A stretch of DNA of 64,000 nt from Chromatiales bacterium (ex Bugula neritina AB1) (lineage in GTDB: Bacteria > Pseudomonadota > Gammaproteobacteria > Granulosicoccales > Granulosicoccaceae), in assembly GCA_001730015.1 (NCBI GenBank), contig MDLA01000175.1, positions 124,001 to 188,000 on the forward strand, written 5' to 3'. Below are positions 45,417 through 53,766 of this stretch, one piece after another (position 1 is the stretch's first letter; every line of letters starts with the position of its first letter). Made by a program: the position numbers and the translations under genes. Below the pieces are notes generated by a model, which made no database searches, was not told the DNA's origin, and worked only from the letters and a program-made list of their open reading frames with translations.

Positions 45417-45593
45417 CCCGCATTATTCATGGGGTGGCGAGGATATCGCGTAGACCTTATTTAATCACGGCAAGGGTTTTCACAGTGGATTTTCTTCTCG
45501 CGTCGAATACTTAGCTGATATTTGCAAGAGAAAAAAATTCTCTGTGGAATCAAAGGTCAAGTGAGATTCCGCCAATCCCGTGAATAATGCGGG
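45417..45593 (-). mobile_element. MITE copy 5 (177 bp, reverse orientation)
   Basis: Both ends are intact (CCCGCATTATTCATGGGG and GTGAATAATGCGGG), with perfect TTAA flanks at 45413-45416 and 45594-45597. It lies in the divergent interval between eboE and eboF, so it may carry or separate their promoters. It is inverted relative to copy 4, and the two bracket eboC-eboE. Confidence 0.9.
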
Positions 45594-45637
45594 TTAAACA
45601 GTTGCATTAAAACTCGTGTGCTCAGTATGATCAAGTC

Positions 45638-47023
45638 ATGCAACAGACATTAGTGATTTTAGTGGTCGGCCTAAGTCCGGCTCTGGTTGGCGACCATACG
45701 CCGAATCTGGCTCGTTTATCCCGTCGAGGTGGGTTGCGTCCACTCACGGCGATAACGCCTGCTGTTACCTGTGCAGCTCAGTCGACTTTACTTACAGGTG
45801 AGCTGCCAACCGAACACGGCATAGTAGCGAATGGCTGGTATTTTCGCGATTTATCCGAGGTCTGGCTCTGGCGTCAGTCGAATAAGCTGGTTGCGGGTGA
45901 GAAGATCTGGGAGGCAGGGAAAGCTCGCGATGCAGATTTTACCTGTGCCAAGATGTTCTGGTGGTACAACATGTATTCAAGCGCCGACTGGAGCGCCACT
46001 CCGCGTCCGATGTATCCGGCAGATGGGCGCAAGATACCGGATCACTATGCGTATCCGCCGGAACTGCACGATGAACTCGATGGCAAGTTCGGTCAGTTTC
46101 CACTGTTCAAATTCTGGGGGCCGGCAGCAGATATTACGTCAAGTAAATGGATCTCGGATGCAACCCGGCATGTTATGGATACGCGCTCACCGACATTAAC
46201 GCTGACATACCTGCCGCACCTGGACTACAACCTTCAGCGGCTGGGGCCTGACCTGGATCATCCGGACATTCAACTCGATCTGCAGCAGATAGATGAATTG
46301 TGCGGTGAATTAATTGACGCCGCTGACAAGCAGGGACAGAACATTGTGGTGGTTTCAGAATACGGTATTACGCCGGTTACCGACGCTATACATATTAACC
46401 GTGCATTGCGAGAGGCTGGTTTGCTTAGAGTTCGGGTGGAAAATGAACGAGAGCAATTTGATGCGGGCGCCTCTGATGCTTTTGCCATTGCCGATCATCA
46501 GATTGCACATGTCTATGTAAATAACCCAGATTGTCTTGAACAAACGCGCAAATTGTTGTTGCAAATGGATGGGGTCGAGCACGTTCTTGACGATAACAGT
46601 AAAAAACAGTGGGGGCTGGATCATCCACGTTCCGGTGAATTGGTGGCTATTTCAACAGCGGACCGCTGGTTCAGCTACTACTACTGGCTGGATGATGAGC
46701 GCGCTCCGGACTACGCTCGCACAGTCGATATTCATCGCAAGCCAGGTTACGATCCCGTCGAGTTGTTTGTTGACCCGGAAATCAAGTTGCCGATGGCTGC
46801 GATAGGATCACGGTTAATAAGAAAAAAGCTGGGTTTTAGAACTTTACTAGATGTGATATCACTGAAAGACACGACTTTGGTAAAGGGGTCTCACGGGCGC
46901 CCCACAGACGATCCAGACCATGGACCGCTGGTGATCAGTTCCAGGGCGGAGTTACTACCTGACGGCCCGGTAGATTCTGTGGATTTCAAAGACTTGGTGC
47001 TGACGCATGTGTTTGGCCGCTAG
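45638..47023 (+). CDS. eboF: EboF, alkaline-phosphatase-like phosphodiesterase/nucleotide pyrophosphatase
   Basis: 461 aa of the type I phosphodiesterase/alkaline phosphatase superfamily. The presumed nucleophile is T44 in TPAVTCAAQSTLLTGELP; metal ligands are expected in HTPN, HLDYNLQRLGPD and ADHQIAHVY. TEHGIVANGWYFRDLSEVWLWRQS and MFWWYNMYSSADW are specific to the EboF-type group. No signal peptide is seen. It is the only ebo gene on the plus strand here. Product is inferred from family and neighbourhood. Confidence 0.87.
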   Translation: MQQTLVILVVGLSPALVGDHTPNLARLSRRGGLRPLTAITPAVTCAAQSTLLTGELPTEHGIVANGWYFRDLSEVWLWRQSNKLVAGEKIWEAGKARDADFTCAKMFWWYNMYSSADWSATPRPMYPADGRKIPDHYAYPPELHDELDGKFGQFPLFKFWGPAADITSSKWISDATRHVMDTRSPTLTLTYLPHLDYNLQRLGPDLDHPDIQLDLQQIDELCGELIDAADKQGQNIVVVSEYGITPVTDAIHINRALREAGLLRVRVENEREQFDAGASDAFAIADHQIAHVYVNNPDCLEQTRKLLLQMDGVEHVLDDNSKKQWGLDHPRSGELVAISTADRWFSYYYWLDDERAPDYARTVDIHRKPGYDPVELFVDPEIKLPMAAIGSRLIRKKLGFRTLLDVISLKDTTLVKGSHGRPTDDPDHGPLVISSRAELLPDGPVDSVDFKDLVLTHVFGR

Positions 47024-47026
47024 CTC

Positions 47027-47046
47027 AACGCCGTTGGTTCGGCGTT
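47027..47046. terminator. Hairpin between convergent eboF and cytochrome c genes
   Basis: AACGCCG-TTGGTT-CGGCGTT forms a 7-bp stem just after the eboF stop. There is no T-run, so it is at best a weak or factor-assisted terminator between the convergent transcripts. Confidence 0.4.
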
Positions 47047-47106
47047 AGCCTCAGCCTGCCAGCAAGATTTTTCCGGATATTGTCCAGGCCGCTGGAAAAA
47101 CGGTGG

Positions 47107-47865
47107 CTATGGCGAGAATTTGTTACTCAGCACGTAAGCTACAAGGGCCATTCTTTCCTCCAGGGTAAAAACACTTTTCCATGCAGGCATTTTCCTGAAA
47201 CCATTGGTGATCCGGTCAAAAACAAAGTCCGGCTCATAGCGTGCAGGCTTGAGCTTTGGAGCCTTCCCCGGGTAGGCAGAGCTACCATGACAATGGCGGC
47301 ACTGCTTTGCCCATAGCTCATCGCCGATAGCAATTGCATTGTCGTCTGCGAGGTACGCCTCGGTGAATTCCGGCTCTTCTATTTCGTCGTCTGCTTTTAT
47401 TTCCGGAAGCTTCGCCTGTGCTGCTTCGCTTGCAGTAACCTGTGTTCCGGATTTTGGCGTATAGGCCGGGGAAAAGGTGATCAGGTACGCCAGTAAATCC
47501 TTGATTTCCTGCTCTTTGCGTAAGCCTTTGAAGCCCATTGTTGTGCCGGGTACATAGCGCGCAGGCCCGGCTAGAAAAATGTACAAACTTTTCTCTGTCC
47601 AGAGTAAGTTGTTATTTTGCCCTTTATCACGCATGGCCTGAGAGTAATTTGCATAACCTTCCGCGGTACCGGCAATTCTGCCGAACACATGATTGAGCGT
47701 CGGGCCAATGCTGTGAGTAGCACCGTCACCGAGTGTATGACAGGCAACGCACTGTTTGAATAGCTCTTCGCCTTTTACCGGGTTTGCTGCGGCGTGCGTG
47801 TTTGCGGTAAAGAGAAAAAGCAATAAAAAGGTGCACAGAGCAGCAATGGTAATAATTGGTTTCAT
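47107..47865 (-). CDS. Diheme c-type cytochrome
   Basis: 252 aa exported protein. Residues 1-25 are a signal peptide (AALCTFLLLFLFTANTHA). Heme motifs are CVACH at 39-43 and CRHCH at 189-193; M110 in VPGTTMGFKG is the probable axial ligand of the first heme, whose domain resembles mitochondrial-type cytochrome c (GPTLNHVFGRIAG). The second domain is a smaller cytochrome c. I start at ATG 47865, where the signal peptide begins; the upstream frame reads through the hairpin. It follows the sugar dehydrogenase on the same strand and is a likely electron acceptor for it. Confidence 0.88.
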   Translation of the reverse strand: MKPIITIAALCTFLLLFLFTANTHAAANPVKGEELFKQCVACHTLGDGATHSIGPTLNHVFGRIAGTAEGYANYSQAMRDKGQNNNLLWTEKSLYIFLAGPARYVPGTTMGFKGLRKEQEIKDLLAYLITFSPAYTPKSGTQVTASEAAQAKLPEIKADDEIEEPEFTEAYLADDNAIAIGDELWAKQCRHCHGSSAYPGKAPKLKPARYEPDFVFDRITNGFRKMPAWKSVFTLEERMALVAYVLSNKFSP

Positions 47866-47952
47866 GGTGCGGAAGAACTCTTGACTGGTCTTATAGTCTG
47901 GCGAAGCACAGGTGTGGAATTTTCGATATAGATATTCGGGTTGAATAACGAA

Positions 47953-47977
47953 TGCTGCCCACGCGTGGTGGGCAGCA
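47953..47977 (-). promoter_or_regulatory. Strong intercistronic hairpin between sugar dehydrogenase and cytochrome genes
   Basis: TGCTGCCCAC and GTGGGCAGCA form a perfect 10-bp stem with a five-base loop, without a T-run. Lying between two co-directional genes, it may partly terminate transcription or protect the upstream mRNA's 3' end, giving more dehydrogenase than cytochrome. Confidence 0.55.
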
Positions 47978-48007
47978 CACACAGCTACCTGGTTTCAGGT
48001 AAAAGCT

Positions 48008-49315
48008 TTATTCAGCAGGTACTACCTTGTAGATAGTGTCCAGTGAACCCACCGGGCCGGTGGTGATTGAAGTCAATGCATAAACTTCGCCGGCTGAATC
48101 CTGAGCAAACGCCAGTATGTACGGACGGTCACCAGGCATATTGGTAACTTCAGTTTCACTCATTTCCCAAGAGCCATCAGATCCTTCGGATCCGATAAAA
48201 ATCTGCCCTTTCATCGAGGCAAATGACTGACTCCAGTCGCCGAATATATATTTGCCCTTCCATGCATCTACTGAACCACGGTATACATAGCCACCAGTTA
48301 CCGAAATACCTTTGCAACCGTCAGGCTTGGCGGTGCAGTTGTTGTATTCCAGAATTGGCTCGATCATACCGTCGCTTTCGCAAGCGGCAGGGTGATCGTC
48401 AGGAGCTGTGTAGTCGAAGCAATGGGTAGCTTCCATCTGGCGCCAGCCGTAGTTTCCGCCTTTTTCTATGACGTCAATTTCTTCGTAGCTGTTTTGTTGT
48501 ACGTCGCCACAAAGTAGCTTGCCGTCTCCGGTATCGAAAGAGCAGCGCCAGGGGTTGCGTAAACCGTATGCCCAGATTTCGTCACGTGCATCACTGTTGC
48601 CGACAAACGGGTTGTCGGCTGGTATGCCGTAGTTCTTGCCGCCCTCAGACTTGTTAACATCGACACGCAGGATTTTACCCAGAACGGTGGTCAGGTCCTG
48701 GCCGTTGCCTTCAGTCACATTGTGCCCGATTCCCCAGTCATTGGCGTATCCGCCGTCACCCATACTGATGTACAGCATACCGTCAGGACCGAATCCTATC
48801 CAATGGCCGTTGTGATTGAACTGAGGCCAGTCTGTTGCCGTGATGATGCGCATACTTGCAGGATTGGCAACATTCGGATCTTCGGTGGATACTGTAAATT
48901 CTGCGACGGTGTTTGTGTGATCCCACCAGAATTCTTTACCCAGATCGTCGTCGAAATCAAGGTGGCCGCTGTATGCGACATAGAATTTACCGTTGGATTT
49001 GAAATCGGGATGGAAGGCCAGACCGAGCAGTCCGCGCTCGTCGAAATCTGAAAACTGTGTGACGATTAAATTTCGAATGTCAAGAAAAGGTGTGGCTTCA
49101 AGCTCGCCATCTGCATTGATAATCCGTACCCGACCGAATTGTTCGATTACGAATTTTCTATCATCTCCATCGGGCTGTACCATGGCCAACGGGGCATTGA
49201 GGCCTGTGACGTAGGGCTCCAGTTTAATTTTAACAGCTTCTGCGTTGACTTGACTGGCTCCGACCAGAAGGCCGGTGCTTAATGCCAGTGCTGTAACCAG
49301 TTTGGTTAGTTGCAT
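48008..49315 (-). CDS. PQQ-dependent sugar dehydrogenase-like (GSDH/aldose dehydrogenase) protein
   Basis: 435 aa six-bladed beta-propeller of the soluble glucose/sorbosone dehydrogenase group. Residues 1-25 are a signal peptide (ALALSTGLLVGASQVNA). The core has LAMVQPDGDDRKFVIEQFGRV, RGLLGLAFHPDF, FNHNGHWIGFGPDGMLYISMGDGG with the presumed catalytic His, IWAYGLRNPWRCSFD and GGYVYRG. It should oxidise a sugar or alcohol in the periplasm with PQQ. GAGGAA upstream supports ATG 49315. Six cysteines may form disulfides. Its position between eboF and the eboD-A-B-idi operon on the same strand suggests participation. Confidence 0.87.
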   Translation of the reverse strand: MQLTKLVTALALSTGLLVGASQVNAEAVKIKLEPYVTGLNAPLAMVQPDGDDRKFVIEQFGRVRIINADGELEATPFLDIRNLIVTQFSDFDERGLLGLAFHPDFKSNGKFYVAYSGHLDFDDDLGKEFWWDHTNTVAEFTVSTEDPNVANPASMRIITATDWPQFNHNGHWIGFGPDGMLYISMGDGGYANDWGIGHNVTEGNGQDLTTVLGKILRVDVNKSEGGKNYGIPADNPFVGNSDARDEIWAYGLRNPWRCSFDTGDGKLLCGDVQQNSYEEIDVIEKGGNYGWRQMEATHCFDYTAPDDHPAACESDGMIEPILEYNNCTAKPDGCKGISVTGGYVYRGSVDAWKGKYIFGDWSQSFASMKGQIFIGSEGSDGSWEMSETEVTNMPGDRPYILAFAQDSAGEVYALTSITTGPVGSLDTIYKVVPAE

Positions 49316-49563
49316 GCTTTTTCCTCGAGTGGTATTGGGATAACACATCTGTCAGGCATCGCGAGAGGCGATACCAATGTTTTGATCCTGTTGCGAAAAT
49401 CGCACGATAGAAGTTACCATAAGAAAAAACAGTAAAAAACAAAAAAATAAATTGGCTGGATAATAATTGGTGTTTTTACCGGGTGAAACGGGTTGCTAAC
49501 GTGTCGATTGCCAAAGATTTCTAGCTCTTGAGAAACTACATGACAAGGTGGTTTGGTCTGTGT

Positions 49564-50166
49564 TTAACCTGGTTGCTGCAACGCCGTTGAGATCATTTCG
49601 TGGTGATTGGTCATATAGATTTTAAACCACTCGGTAAACGTCTGCGGCTGTTGATCCATCTGTTGCAGGATTTCAGGAATCGTCAGCCAGTTAACCGCGC
49701 CAACTTCACGCGTATTGAAATTTGCCGTATCTATTGATTCGTCAAAACGGCCCCAGAAACAGTGGACCTGTTCGTTCTCGTATAACTCACCCACTTGTGC
49801 GGCGTAGTCAATCTGACCGAAGGGTTTCAGGGGTACTGTCCAGCCGAGCTCTTCCTGCAGGCGTCGTTGCGCGCAATGCTCGGGTGTTTCCTGCCAGCGC
49901 GGGTGCGAGCACACGGTATTGGCCCAGAGGTTTGCAGAATGATACTTGGTACTGGCCCGGCGCTGAATTAACAGGCTGCTACCGCTGACTACAAAAATGG
50001 ATATTGCCAGATGCCGTACGTTTGCCAGATGTGCCTGCAATTTATCGATAGCGTAGAGGCCACCAGTAACCGCCGGGTCTATGGCGGTAATTTTTTCATG
50101 CAAGCCGATGTCATTCAGTGCACTTTCTGGAACACTTTCGGGATTAGTGGAATAGCTTGTAGTCAT
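49564..50166 (-). CDS. idi: Isopentenyl-diphosphate delta-isomerase, type 1
   Basis: Interconverts isopentenyl and dimethylallyl diphosphate. 200 aa Nudix-fold protein with the active-site Cys in NTVCSHPRW (preceded by STKYHSANLW), metal ligands in the Nudix-like RRLQEELGW, and the second-half Glu residues in GELYENEQVHCFWG. ATG 50166 overlaps the eboB stop as ATGA, so idi is co-translated with eboB. Type 1 Idi is not required with the MEP pathway, which makes its place in an ebo operon informative: it would tune the DMAPP supply, probably for the EboC prenyltransferase. Confidence 0.93.
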   Translation of the reverse strand: MTTSYSTNPESVPESALNDIGLHEKITAIDPAVTGGLYAIDKLQAHLANVRHLAISIFVVSGSSLLIQRRASTKYHSANLWANTVCSHPRWQETPEHCAQRRLQEELGWTVPLKPFGQIDYAAQVGELYENEQVHCFWGRFDESIDTANFNTREVGAVNWLTIPEILQQMDQQPQTFTEWFKIYMTNHHEMISTALQQPG

Positions 50167-51089
50167 TCGATAATAAGGTTGTCGGCGTTTTGCTTTACGA
50201 TAGCTTCCTGTACTAACGGCTCACGGCCACCGCGTAGAATAGAGTTGCCTTCGTATACCGTGCGCTGGTCGATGGCAGCCGGGTTCAGCCAGTCGTCTTC
50301 GTGCATCTGGCCGCTTTGCCCATAGGCCGATAACGCATTCTGGTAGCATACTAATCTGACATGCTCTTCTGAAATTCCGCGTTCAAGTGCAAGTTTCGCG
50401 GTTTTTGCGACTCCCAGTGGTTCTGATATTCCCCAGTCACACGCCGAATCCACCATTATCCGTTCTGCGCCATATTCACTAAGAATTTCCACCATGCGTG
50501 CGTTACCCATTTTTGTAGAAGGGTAAATAGAGAACGCGGCCCAATAGCCGCGATCAAGTACTTCACGCACGGTTTCTTCATTGTTGTGATCAACGATAAT
50601 TTTCGATGGATCCATGCCATGCTCTTCACATACATCCATTGACCGGGAGGTTCCACGCTTTTTGTCTCGATGCGGTGTGTGAATCATAACTGGAAGATCG
50701 AGCTCTTTGGCCAGATCAAGCTGTAATCTGAAATAGCGATCTTCCAGTTCGGTTTGCTCGTCATAGCCAATCTCGCCAATTGCTACAACGCCTTCTTTCA
50801 ATGCAAAGCGTGGCAGTATTTCCATTACCGCTTCCGCGAGTTCTTCATTGTTGGCCTCTTTCGAATTAAGACCGACAGTGCAGTAATGGCGTATGCCGAA
50901 TTGCCCGGCTCGAAATCGTTCAAAGCCGATAATCGCTGATAAATAGTCAATGTAAGTGCCCACGTGGGTTCGCGGCTGACCAACCCAGAACGCCGGTTCG
51001 ATAACCGCCACTACACCGGAGACCGCCATCGCTTCGTAGTCGTCGGTGGTTCGGGAAATCATATGCGCATGCGGGTCGATAAACATCAT
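50163..51089 (-). CDS. eboB: EboB, TatD-like metal-dependent hydrolase
   Basis: 308 aa amidohydrolase-fold protein starting MMFIDPHAHMISR with the HxH metal motif (PHAHM). AIGEIGYDEQ, VMIHTPHRDKKRGT and KIIVDHNNEETV supply the other expected metal ligands, and IMVDSACDWG is family-typical for EboB. I use the ATG at 51089, with AGGAA eight bases upstream; the frame further upstream overlaps eboA. It lies 26 bases after eboA, and its TGA overlaps the idi start. Confidence 0.88.
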   Translation of the reverse strand: MMFIDPHAHMISRTTDDYEAMAVSGVVAVIEPAFWVGQPRTHVGTYIDYLSAIIGFERFRAGQFGIRHYCTVGLNSKEANNEELAEAVMEILPRFALKEGVVAIGEIGYDEQTELEDRYFRLQLDLAKELDLPVMIHTPHRDKKRGTSRSMDVCEEHGMDPSKIIVDHNNEETVREVLDRGYWAAFSIYPSTKMGNARMVEILSEYGAERIMVDSACDWGISEPLGVAKTAKLALERGISEEHVRLVCYQNALSAYGQSGQMHEDDWLNPAAIDQRTVYEGNSILRGGREPLVQEAIVKQNADNLIIE

Positions 51090-51115
51090 AAGGGTGGTTC
51101 CTGAGCAATTTGTGT

Positions 51116-51979
51116 TTACAGATCCAAAGCGTCCCACGTTATGCGTCCATAGGCAATTGCAGAAGCTATATCCGCGTGGTTTTTCAATATTTCTGCGGCT
51201 TTTGGGTCTTTGCATTGAGTTAGCGCCAGCAACGCTGCGTGTTTCTCACCGACTGCAGATGAGCTTGCTGCTCTTTCGAGATCGTCTACCATTGTACCTG
51301 TTGCAAAGGGTCCGACGCAGCGCCAGAGTTCCGGTGTTACCACGCGACCAGCCGCCCAGCGTTCATGGGCATAATCGCAAAGTATTGCTGCAAGTTCTGC
51401 ATTAGCCCGCTCATCGAGACCTTGAATGGGTGCCAGGGTGCTATCGATGAAAAGCGCTTTCAATACCATATGATTCCAGCGATTTTCGTCGAAATGCTCG
51501 GCCGGATACGGATTATTATGAGCGATAGCTTCAAATACGGCTCGCATATTCGTTCTTAGTCCCTCACCAATCTGCTTATCTATGGATTCAGATTCAGGGT
51601 ATAGGGCAACTCCGCTGTACAAGGCGATAGCTTCGGCAAGATCGGCATTGCGACAGAGGTCGACCAGGGTGTCGCCGAATTTATCGGTATCTCTCGAGGC
51701 CAGTTGCAGTAGTACGTAGATTCTTGCTGTCGTATCGATAGTCCAATGGGCGGGTACCCAGTTCTTTCGAGCTCTAGCAGCCTGGTTTAATTCTTCATCG
51801 GTGAGATTCAGGTCGGTACGTCCGAATTTGCGAGGAATCAAACCCAGTGTTATGTGAAGCTCACGATCTGAATTGGCGGTTAGTATCTTTTGTAACTGAT
51901 TTTGCAGCCATTGGTGGTGGTCGGGTGTCAGACGCTTCTGCAACCAGTCTTCCAGGCAGGTGATTGCTGCATCGGTCAT
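51116..51979 (-). CDS. eboA: EboA domain protein
   Basis: 287 aa helical protein. NPYPAEHFDENRWNHMVLKALFI and the following IQGLDERANAELAAILCDYAHERWAAGRVVTPELWRCVGPFA are the EboA signature. It has no catalytic motif I know and no signal peptide, and may be an adaptor of the Ebo machinery. It starts 47 bases after eboD and is followed by eboB, giving the order eboD-eboA-eboB-idi on one strand. Confidence 0.9.
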   Translation of the reverse strand: MTDAAITCLEDWLQKRLTPDHHQWLQNQLQKILTANSDRELHITLGLIPRKFGRTDLNLTDEELNQAARARKNWVPAHWTIDTTARIYVLLQLASRDTDKFGDTLVDLCRNADLAEAIALYSGVALYPESESIDKQIGEGLRTNMRAVFEAIAHNNPYPAEHFDENRWNHMVLKALFIDSTLAPIQGLDERANAELAAILCDYAHERWAAGRVVTPELWRCVGPFATGTMVDDLERAASSSAVGEKHAALLALTQCKDPKAAEILKNHADIASAIAYGRITWDALDL

Positions 51980-52026
51980 AGTGGGGGTCCAGAGTGTTTG
52001 TCAGGCATTTGCATGATCAGCCGAGC

Positions 52027-53229
52027 TTAGCTGGCATGGCGATGCTTAAGCCAGTGAATGCTTTGCTGTACTAGGTTATCATCAATTTCATGGACTTCAA
52101 TTCCTTGTCCCAGTGCAGTTAGCAAAGTGATTGTGAGCTCACCTCCCAGATGCTCCCGAAATTCCTTCAGGCCGCGCATGATCTCCAGTTGGCCATCCGG
52201 ACTCTCCATTTCCAGGCCGGCATGCCATAACTTGAAACCCAGATGCTCAAGCAGGTAACAAACCTCTAGATCATCGCCCGCGGGTAATAAGCCGCACAGC
52301 ACCGAATAGTGCGTATCGAGAGCCAGGCCAATTGCCACGGCTTCACCGTGGCGTAAATGGTAACGCGTTAGTGTTTCCAGTTTGTGAGCGGCCCAGTGGC
52401 CATAGTCGAGTGGTCTTGCGCTGCCGGTTTCGAATGGATCGCCGCCATGTGCGATTTGCTGCATGTGCAGTTCAGCACAGCGTTTGATCATGTAACGCAT
52501 TTCCGGTTCCCGGAAAACAGCCAGAGCATCCGCATGCTCAGCAAGCCATTGATAAAACGTGCTGTCCCTGATCAAAGCGACTTTTACGGCTTCAGCCATT
52601 CCGGCAATTTTATCGCGCTGTGGCAGCGTGCGAATGAAGTCGTAGTCGTTGAGTACCGCAAAAGGTGGCGCGAATGTGCCAATATAATTTTTCTGCTCAA
52701 ACAGGTTTACGCTGTTTTTCACGCCGACACCGGAATCATTTTGAGCGAGGACTGTGGTGGGTATTCGGATATGGCGAATACCCCGGTGCGATGTTGCTGC
52801 CACCAGGCCTACTGCGTCCAGGAGTGCTCCGCCACCAATGCCGATAACATAGGAATGGCGGTCAATATGGTGCTCGGCAATGGCTTTTTGCATCTGCTCG
52901 ACAAAATGCAGATCTGATTTGAGTTTCTCACCGGCGGGCATCGCCAGAGGTCTGGTTACAAGATCGATGTGGTCGCTGTGAGCGTTTGCATAGTCCGTGA
53001 GTTCTGTAAACAGCTGTGATCGGGACTGCAGCAGCCCGGCATCGACAAATACAATCACTCGATGCCGCTTGTCTGGCTCCAGTCGTGAGAGCGTCTGAAT
53101 TAGAACAGGGTTGCCGGCATCAAACAATTTATCGGTGAAATAGACGGGGTATTCATATGGCACACTGAAACGCTGCCAGCTAACGTCAGCCGTGCATTCG
53201 GCTTCCGGTTGTAGTTTGTTTTCTGGCAT
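52027..53229 (-). CDS. eboD: EboD, 3-dehydroquinate-synthase-like protein
   Basis: 400 aa of the AroB/2-epi-5-epi-valiolone-synthase fold. NAD-binding GGGALLDAVGLVAATSHRG and RIPTTVLAQNDSGVGVKNSVN are conserved. Metal ligands should be E in AGMAEAVKVALIRD, H in YGHWAAHKLE and H in LRHGEAVAIG. Acting on a sugar 7- or other phosphate to give a cyclitol is inferred from the family; true AroB is normally elsewhere, and here the context is ebo. It is first gene of the operon. Confidence 0.9.
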   Translation of the reverse strand: MPENKLQPEAECTADVSWQRFSVPYEYPVYFTDKLFDAGNPVLIQTLSRLEPDKRHRVIVFVDAGLLQSRSQLFTELTDYANAHSDHIDLVTRPLAMPAGEKLKSDLHFVEQMQKAIAEHHIDRHSYVIGIGGGALLDAVGLVAATSHRGIRHIRIPTTVLAQNDSGVGVKNSVNLFEQKNYIGTFAPPFAVLNDYDFIRTLPQRDKIAGMAEAVKVALIRDSTFYQWLAEHADALAVFREPEMRYMIKRCAELHMQQIAHGGDPFETGSARPLDYGHWAAHKLETLTRYHLRHGEAVAIGLALDTHYSVLCGLLPAGDDLEVCYLLEHLGFKLWHAGLEMESPDGQLEIMRGLKEFREHLGGELTITLLTALGQGIEVHEIDDNLVQQSIHWLKHRHAS

Positions 53230-53364
53230 GATGTTCTGGAGACTCTGTGATTTGTACTGTTAATGAGTTCAATGTATTGCAGCGGTCTTGTCAATATATG
53301 CGCCACACGCCTGTGAATCCAGTGGTGATTTTGGTGGTCGTGACTAAATTTACGTGGAAGATCG

Positions 53365-53724
53365 ATGCGATACCTGCATATTTCTCTTTGTCTGTTGATG
53401 CTTTTGTTTATTGTGGTTCAATACAATGATCCTGACGGACTCTTCTGGATGGTGATTTATTCGGTTCCGGCAATCTGGGCGGCGATCGCGGCGTTTCGTC
53501 CGCAGTTGCGGTTGAATCCCGCTGCCCGGATAATACTGCCGGTTTGTATTCTTGCAGCAATTGGCGGAATGATTTACTACTGGCCGAAAACTGAGGGCTG
53601 GTGGCGGAGCGAAGTCTGGTGGGAAGTTGAAACTGCTCGCGAAGGTATGGGTATGATGATAGTCGCTATAGTCTTGCTGGTTGTATGGTCGACGGCACGC
53701 AGCGATAACACAAGGGAAACCTGA
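53365..53724 (+). CDS. TMEM220-like small membrane protein
   Basis: 119 aa with four hydrophobic segments, of the transmembrane family 220. LLFIVVQYNDPDGLFWMVIYSVPAIWAAIAAF is the family hallmark. Function is unknown. GGAAG five bases before the ATG is a good ribosome-binding site. Divergent from eboD, followed closely by the DUF2927 gene. Confidence 0.83.
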   Translation: MRYLHISLCLLMLLFIVVQYNDPDGLFWMVIYSVPAIWAAIAAFRPQLRLNPAARIILPVCILAAIGGMIYYWPKTEGWWRSEVWWEVETAREGMGMMIVAIVLLVVWSTARSDNTRET

Positions 53725-53766
53725 AATCTGATACCAATTTTTAAATCAATTTCCAGTAACAACTTT

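Noticed and set aside
52027..53229. Housekeeping 3-dehydroquinate synthase (aroB).
   Set aside because: It lies in an ebo operon without shikimate genes such as aroK, and the sequence is of the EboD type.
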